Assembly: GCA_913054205.1 (NCBI GenBank)
Contig: CAJXJM010000050.1
Location: 1-10,189, forward strand
Reading direction: 5' to 3'
From: an uncultured Rhodospirillaceae bacterium
GTDB taxonomy: Bacteria; Pseudomonadota; Alphaproteobacteria; Rhodospirillales; UBA2165
DNA length: 10,189 nt
The translations under genes and the position numbers were made by a program. Every line of letters starts with the position of its first letter. Within the stretch, counting starts at the first letter, position 1. Under the pieces are notes generated by a model. That model saw only the letters and a list, made by a program, of their open reading frames with translations. It was not told where the DNA came from and made no database searches. Shown piece by piece: positions 6,620-10,189 of this stretch.

Positions 6620-7033
6620 GTGATAAAACTTAATTTGATTTTATTAGTGATGGCGATATTTTTACATCCGCTTGAAGTAAATGGGAAAAATACAAAATTG
6701 GATGGCTATCGCAGCCCTATCCTTATTCTTCCTTCATTCGATTGGCCCGAAGGCGATGGAAGAAGCACTCAAGAATAGGCTTATTTCCACAGCGTATTAG
6801 AAACCTATGGATTTATACTATACGGAGCTTGGCCACGAGTTCCAAAATTTGAACAGCAGTTTAGTGATATTCGGCTTTGTGTAGATAAAAATAAAGATCG
6901 AAAATGGCCACTTTTTGGTTGGTTTTTTGCAAAGTCTCCCAAAGCGTCGGCTGCAGCGCAAATGATAGGCAATGTCGGTGCCATGCGCGAGGCCTGGCAC
7001 ACTCAGTTTGAAAACGGGGAGGAGGAGCAATGA
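6620..7033 (+). pseudogene. Unrecognised gene interrupted by one TAG, overlapping the SDR start
   Basis: One frame runs from 6620 to the TGA at 7031-7033 with a single in-frame stop, TAG 6776-6778. Before it (GTG 6620 or ATG 6650) the frame reads a signal-peptide-like KLNLILLVMAIFLHP and then LDGYRSPILILPSFDWPEGD. After it come 84 codons with protein-like composition, including YGFILYGAWPRVPKFEQQ, KWPLFGWFFAKSPKASAAAQ and GNVGAMREAWHTQFENGEEE. The final TGA overlaps ATG 7030 of the dehydrogenase (CAATGATG), a translational-coupling layout expected from a former operon partner. I do not recognise the family, and no good start or ribosome site is visible. It could be a decayed gene, the tail of a truncated gene, or a sequencing error at the TAG. 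The AT-rich 6530-6680 upstream holds nothing else I can support. Confidence 0.45.
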
Positions 7034-7839
7034 TGTTAAAGGGAAAGACCATCATCGTCACTGGTGGCGCCAGCGGGATAGGCCGGGCGACATGCGTTTT
7101 GGCAGCCTCGGAAGGTGCCAATGTGGCGATTGCTGATATCAATAAGGAATTAGCTGAGGAGACCCAGGGATTGGTGGAAGCCGAGGGAGCTAAAGCGATT
7201 ATAATTGAAATGGATACCTCTAAAGCCGCTGATGCTAAGCGTATGGCGGATGAGACCGTCAAAGCTTTCGGCACGATTGACGGCATTGTCTGTTCGGCCA
7301 TCAAGCTCAAACCTTCCGCGTTAGAGGACCTCAGCGAGGAAGATTGGGACATGGTCATTGATATCGGGTTGAAGGGCTATTTCCTTTGTGCTCAGGCGGC
7401 AGGCAGGGTGATGCTGGAACAAGGCTCAGGTTCAATCGTGTTTATCTCTTCTATTGGAGGTGTTCAGGCCTATAATGGTGCAGGTGCCTATTCGGTCGCC
7501 AAGGCGGGGGCTATCATGCTTGGTAATTTGGTCGGCGTTGAGTGGGGTAATCGCGGCGTGCGTGGCAATACGGTGGCGCCGGGACAAATCCCAACACCCA
7601 TGACGGCTGCCATGTTCGCTGATCCGGAGATCGCAGCAGGCCGGGCGGCGGTGGTGCCGATGGGCCGCGTGGGCGAGGCGAACGAAATCGCTGAAGCCTG
7701 TGTGTGGCTATTGTCGGATCGTGCAAGCTATGTCAATGCCGCCACCATCAAAGTCGATGGCGGACAAGCGGAAAGCAAAATGATGCATACGCCGGGCCGC
7801 AATTGGGGTGGCAAGAAAATACAATATAAGGCTAATTGA
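7030..7839 (+). CDS. Short-chain dehydrogenase/reductase (SDR), first of a tandem pair
   Basis: A classical SDR of 269 residues acting in the cytoplasm on an unknown alcohol/carbonyl substrate. It shows the cofactor loop TGGASGIG (11-18), Asp at about 36 after the second strand (NAD rather than NADP preference), Ser at about 141 in ISSIGG, and YSVAK with Tyr 154 and Lys 158. Two classical features are altered: the NNAG motif reads CSAI (88-91), and the tetrad Asn position in the usual VNLxG reads IGLKG, with Gly at about 113. The C-terminus carries TPGRNW, shared with the next gene. GGAGGAGG directly upstream is a very strong ribosome site. ATG is doubled (7030 and 7033), so the first residue may be either. 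It is 21 nt from its paralogue, so the two are almost certainly co-transcribed. Confidence 0.93.
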   Translation: MMLKGKTIIVTGGASGIGRATCVLAASEGANVAIADINKELAEETQGLVEAEGAKAIIIEMDTSKAADAKRMADETVKAFGTIDGIVCSAIKLKPSALEDLSEEDWDMVIDIGLKGYFLCAQAAGRVMLEQGSGSIVFISSIGGVQAYNGAGAYSVAKAGAIMLGNLVGVEWGNRGVRGNTVAPGQIPTPMTAAMFADPEIAAGRAAVVPMGRVGEANEIAEACVWLLSDRASYVNAATIKVDGGQAESKMMHTPGRNWGGKKIQYKAN

Positions 7840-7860
7840 CGCAAACTGAGGGAATAGGCC

Positions 7861-8637
7861 ATGGCTCGATTTGACAGCAAAATCTGCATAGTGACCGGCG
7901 GTGCACGCGGCATTGGCGAAAAGACCGCCGAAATGTTCGTTGAACAAGGCGGCAAAGTCGTAATTGGCGATAATAATGAGGAATTAGGCTCAGCCGTTGC
8001 TGATACAATCGGTGCTGATGCCAGATTTTTTAAAATGGACGTTGCCGACCCGGCCTCCTGTCAGGCCGCGGTCGATTTTACCGTCAGTGAATTTGGCGGG
8101 GTCGACTATGTGGTCAATTCGGCAATTGCCATGGCGCCTGGAGCGCTTAAAGACCTTTCTCCGGAAGATTGGAACAAGGTGATCTCGATCGGTCTTACAG
8201 GCACATTTTTGATGAGCCAGGCGGCAGGAAGATGGATGATCGATCAAGGCCGCAAAGGTTCAATCGTCAATCTATCCTCGATTGGCGGCATCACACCTTA
8301 TGGCATGTCGGGAGCTTATTCGACGGTCAAGGCCGCGGTCATTATGCTGAGCAAGCATTTAGGGATTGAATGGGCGGCGAAAGGCATTCGCGTTAATGCC
8401 ATTATGCCCGGGCACACCGAAACGCCTTTGACATCTTATCTCCAGGATCCCGAAATCAAAAAAGGCCGCTCTGAGGTAACACCGCTTCAAAGGGTCGGTC
8501 AGCCGGTCGATATTGCCAATGCGATCTTGTTCTTACTGTCGGATGAAGCCGATTATATCACCTCAACCGGGCTTTTGATTGATGGCGGGCTTGCAGCAAG
8601 TGTTATGAACCATTTGCCGGGAAGGAAATGGGATTAG
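7861..8637 (+). CDS. Short-chain dehydrogenase/reductase (SDR), second of a tandem pair
   Basis: A classical SDR of 258 residues, clearly paralogous to the preceding gene: roughly half the residues agree by eye over the core, for example SEEDWDMVIDIGL against SPEDWNKVISIGL and QAAGR in both. It has TGGARGIG (12-19), Asp at about 37 (NAD preference), Ser 140 in LSSIGG, Tyr 153 and Lys 157 in YSTVK, and PGHTETPLT. As in its neighbour, NNAG is replaced by NSAI (86-89), the tetrad Asn is Gly (about 111, SIGLTG), and the C-terminus has LPGRKW. GAGGGAATAGGCC precedes ATG. The pair may form a mixed oligomer or carry out successive or stereo-complementary steps on related substrates (inference). A terminator follows the stop. 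Confidence 0.93.
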   Translation: MARFDSKICIVTGGARGIGEKTAEMFVEQGGKVVIGDNNEELGSAVADTIGADARFFKMDVADPASCQAAVDFTVSEFGGVDYVVNSAIAMAPGALKDLSPEDWNKVISIGLTGTFLMSQAAGRWMIDQGRKGSIVNLSSIGGITPYGMSGAYSTVKAAVIMLSKHLGIEWAAKGIRVNAIMPGHTETPLTSYLQDPEIKKGRSEVTPLQRVGQPVDIANAILFLLSDEADYITSTGLLIDGGLAASVMNHLPGRKWD

Positions 8638-8641
8638 GATC

Positions 8642-8658
8642 AAGGCCTTAGGCTTTTT
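8642..8658 (+). terminator. Terminator after the SDR pair
   Basis: AAGGCC, loop TTA, GGCTTT with one G-T pair, running into five T. It lies directly after the stop of the second SDR (8637), and its T run overlaps the stop codon of the convergent OsmC-family gene. The stem is short, so the call is moderate. Confidence 0.5.
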
Positions 8659-9130
8659 ACGTATGCACCCATTCTTCCGTCAAATCCATGCCGGCGGCAT
8701 GGAAGGTGGCCGAAATAGGACAACGCCAGGCAAGCTCATCTTTAACCTTTGCCAATTCTTCATCACTGCAATTTATCTTCGCAGTGATAATCAGCTTCAT
8801 ATTTTCAAATGGAACACCATTATTTTTCTTGCCGGTAAAGGCAGCAGATAGAAACCTGCCCTGAACATCGACCGATAAAATCTGAACATCGAGACCGTGT
8901 TCCTCAATAATAACACTGGCGACAACATTAATACAGCCGCAATAAGATGAGAAAAACGTCTCAAGCGGGCTCATACCCATATCAGTGCCGCCGCGTCGTC
9001 ACAAGACGAGCGGCCTGTTAGGCAATATACTTGCTTGCCCTTGTCGAGAACTCTGAACTAAAGCACTGAAGTTTCATCTCGTAGATACCAAATTATCCGA
9101 TGATTCCATATTTTGATCTGGTTCAGACAT
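8657..9130 (-). pseudogene. OsmC-family protein gene with two in-frame TGA codons
   Basis: The 107 codons from 8980 to 8657 encode the body of an OsmC/Ohr-like peroxide-handling protein: MSPLETFFSSYCGC with the first reactive Cys (about residue 16 of this part), and WRCPISATF with the second (about 87). Family proteins are about 140 residues and need an N-terminal strand region to complete the dimer active site. The frame continues upstream as RRGGTD, the conserved lead-in to MGMSP, so the ATG at 8980 is internal and has no ribosome site. In the same frame, 50 codons upstream, ATG 9130 (MSEPDQNMESSDN) has a perfect GGAGG eight nt before it. Between them lie TGA at 9076-9074 and at 9001-8999, the latter inside a 10-bp hairpin with one bulge (GCCGC/GCGGC arms). 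Both expected cysteines are Cys codons, so selenocysteine replacement of the active site is not the explanation. Most likely a recently inactivated gene or a locally misread sequence. Confidence 0.65.
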
Positions 9131-9165
9131 GCTAAAAACCTCCAAAACTTACTATACTCTCCTAA

Positions 9166-9185
9166 TGGTTCGTACCATACGTATG
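9166..9185. promoter_or_regulatory. Overlapping palindromes, possible operator in the divergent intergenic region
   Basis: TGGTTCGTACCA (9166-9177, arms TGGT/ACCA) runs directly into the perfect palindrome CATACGTATG (9176-9185). On the minus strand it lies just upstream of a TATAGT (9156-9151), a plausible -10 for the OsmC-family gene, so a bound repressor would cover the -35 and spacer. No regulator gene is in the window. The rest of the 264-nt gap (9131-9394) shows no clear promoter for the TRAP gene. Confidence 0.3.
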
Positions 9186-9394
9186 AGATAGTACATGGAC
9201 CTAAACTCCCTTCTTTGCTAGGGTTGCAACCACTGTGTAATTAGGGGCTTTGTGCATGGGTCCTGTCACGCACCGGTGAATAGATTGTAACGTACGAATT
9301 CTCGGGATCCGACCGAATATTAATTCTGCATAGCGATTTTGGTTGCTCTGTGCAGGCTAACGCAAACATAACAATTGAAGGGGAGAAATGTGAA

Positions 9395-10189
9395 ATGAGA
9401 AGCTTAACTAAGTTGAGTGCAAGTGCCTTGTTGGCAATTGCGGTCTTGGCCTCGCCAAGTCTGACTCACGCACAGGAGAAAATTGATCTTAAATTCCATT
9501 CGTCGTTTGGGAAATCACCTCTCAACGAGGCGCCCGTCTGGTGGATGAACGAAGTCGAAAAACGCACCAAGGGCAAGGTCAAGTTTACCCGTATCTTCGG
9601 CGGCGCGCTTGGCAAGCTTACCGCCGCGCCGGAAAACGTCAAGGTCGCCGCCTTTGACATTGGAAACGTTTCTACCGTCTACAACCCCGGTCTTTATGCG
9701 CTCAGCAACGTTGTATCGCTGCCGTTCATGAGCAAGGATCCACTGGTGCACGCCAAAGCCGCTCACGAGCTGCATTCCTCCGGTGTGACCAAAGCCGAGT
9801 TCACCAAGTTGAACCAGAAATACATGTCCCCGGGTATGTGGACGAGAATCCAATTGATGTCCCATAAACCGGTCCGGACCATCGCAGACCTGCGCAAGAA
9901 TAAGATCCGTGCGCATGGCGGAGCGTCTGAACTCCTGAAAACGCTGGGCATAACGGTCCACGGCATACCATGGGGTGCGCTGCCGGACGCGGCTCGACGC
10001 AACGTCGTGACCGCCGGAATTATCGGTGCGCCGGCCGACGCCTATGCCTTCGGTTTTGGTAAAATTTTCAAATACTGGAACCGGGGGGAAGACTGGTTCT
10101 TCTTCCCGCTGACATTCGTCATGAATCAAGACACCTGGAAGAAACTTCCGGCCGATGTGAAGAAAGTCATGAATGAAGTCAATGCGGAG
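9395..10189 (+). CDS. TRAP transporter solute-binding protein (DctP family), 3' end outside window
   Basis: The frame from ATG 9395 stays open to the last base (265 codons), so the gene continues beyond the window; family members are usually about 330-360 residues. It opens with a Sec signal peptide (RSLTK, hydrophobic core, LTHA at about 23-26 then QEKIDL). The mature part shows WWMNEVEKRTKGKVKFTRIFGGALGK as in DctP proteins, LPFMSKDP, the conserved carboxylate-binding Arg at about 172 in DLRKNKIRAHG, and GIPWGALPDAARRNVVTAGI, corresponding to the family's PWGEVYxALQxGVVDG segment. The TFVMNQDTWKKLPADVKK end is also typical. GGGGAG lies 9 nt before the start. The ligand is probably a carboxylate, unknown. 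The dctQ and dctM permease genes are expected downstream. Confidence 0.92.
   Translation, partial: MRSLTKLSASALLAIAVLASPSLTHAQEKIDLKFHSSFGKSPLNEAPVWWMNEVEKRTKGKVKFTRIFGGALGKLTAAPENVKVAAFDIGNVSTVYNPGLYALSNVVSLPFMSKDPLVHAKAAHELHSSGVTKAEFTKLNQKYMSPGMWTRIQLMSHKPVRTIADLRKNKIRAHGGASELLKTLGITVHGIPWGALPDAARRNVVTAGIIGAPADAYAFGFGKIFKYWNRGEDWFFFPLTFVMNQDTWKKLPADVKKVMNEVNAE

Noticed and set aside
6565..6633. 22-codon plus-strand frame MVFLKLPDANGKLVIGINSD...
   Set aside because: Too short, with no ribosome site and no recognisable family; it lies in AT-rich sequence where short frames are common.
6681..6800. 39-codon plus-strand frame with a hydrophobic stretch (MGKIQNWMAIAALSLFFLHS)
   Set aside because: No good ribosome site, and it overlaps in another frame the longer TAG-interrupted frame, which links to the SDR start.
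8657..9130. Selenocysteine OsmC protein
   Set aside because: Both reactive positions are encoded as Cys, neither TGA falls at a catalytic site, and no SECIS-like hairpin follows either TGA at the usual distance.
9291..9310. CGTACG, GAATTC and GGATCC within 20 bases, resembling a cloning linker
   Set aside because: No vector sequence or adapter surrounds them, and the spacing is not that of a common polylinker. Probably coincidence, though read-level checking of this junction would be cheap.
9515..10129. Long minus-strand frame of 204 codons
   Set aside because: It is the mirror of the TRAP binding-protein gene, which has a signal peptide, ribosome site and family motifs on the plus strand.

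Overview
The window looks like a chromosomal accessory/catabolic region of a free-living alphaproteobacterium (inference). It has mid-range GC, a tripartite tricarboxylate transporter (TTT) operon, a TRAP solute-binding protein, short-chain dehydrogenases, and GTCCGCT/AGCGGAC palindromic repeats of a kind I associate with alphaproteobacterial genomes. All recognised genes end normally under the standard code (TAA, TAG, TGA). I see no transposase, integrase, CRISPR array, tRNA or rRNA.

Layout. 1-1031 (+): the 3' part of an isochorismatase-family cysteine hydrolase and a small antibiotic-biosynthesis-monooxygenase (ABM) domain protein. 1049-1296: the last 43 codons of a decayed histidine kinase (-), abutting three regularly spaced palindromic repeat units. 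1394-5607 (-): an operon read tctC, tctB, tctA, aspartate dehydrogenase. A strong hairpin between tctC and tctB probably favours expression of the periplasmic binding protein. 5862-6284 (-): a small protein of unknown function with a twin-arginine signal. About 100 nt upstream of it lies a compact structured transcript (about 6522-6387, -) with a sigma70-like promoter, a perfect 10-bp long-range helix and a Rho-independent terminator that competes with that helix. This is the most interesting element here: either an sRNA or a riboswitch/attenuator-like leader. 6620-7033 (+): a protein-like frame broken by one TAG, ending in a TGA that overlaps the start of the first dehydrogenase. 7030-8637 (+): two paralogous SDR enzymes in tandem, followed by a terminator. 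8657-9130 (-): an OsmC-family gene with an intact C-terminal part but two in-frame TGA codons after a well-placed start. 9395-10189 (+): the start of a TRAP transporter solute-binding protein, cut by the window end.

How the genes may work together. The TTT operon imports a small carboxylate, and the co-transcribed aspartate dehydrogenase suggests an amino- or imino-dicarboxylate, or its degradation through oxaloacetate. The hydrolase, ABM protein, tandem SDRs and second transporter class fit a scavenging and degradation region for small organic acids or amides. The substrates cannot be read from the sequence. Three broken genes in 10 kb (histidine kinase, TAG-interrupted frame, OsmC) suggest recent rearrangement or gene loss.
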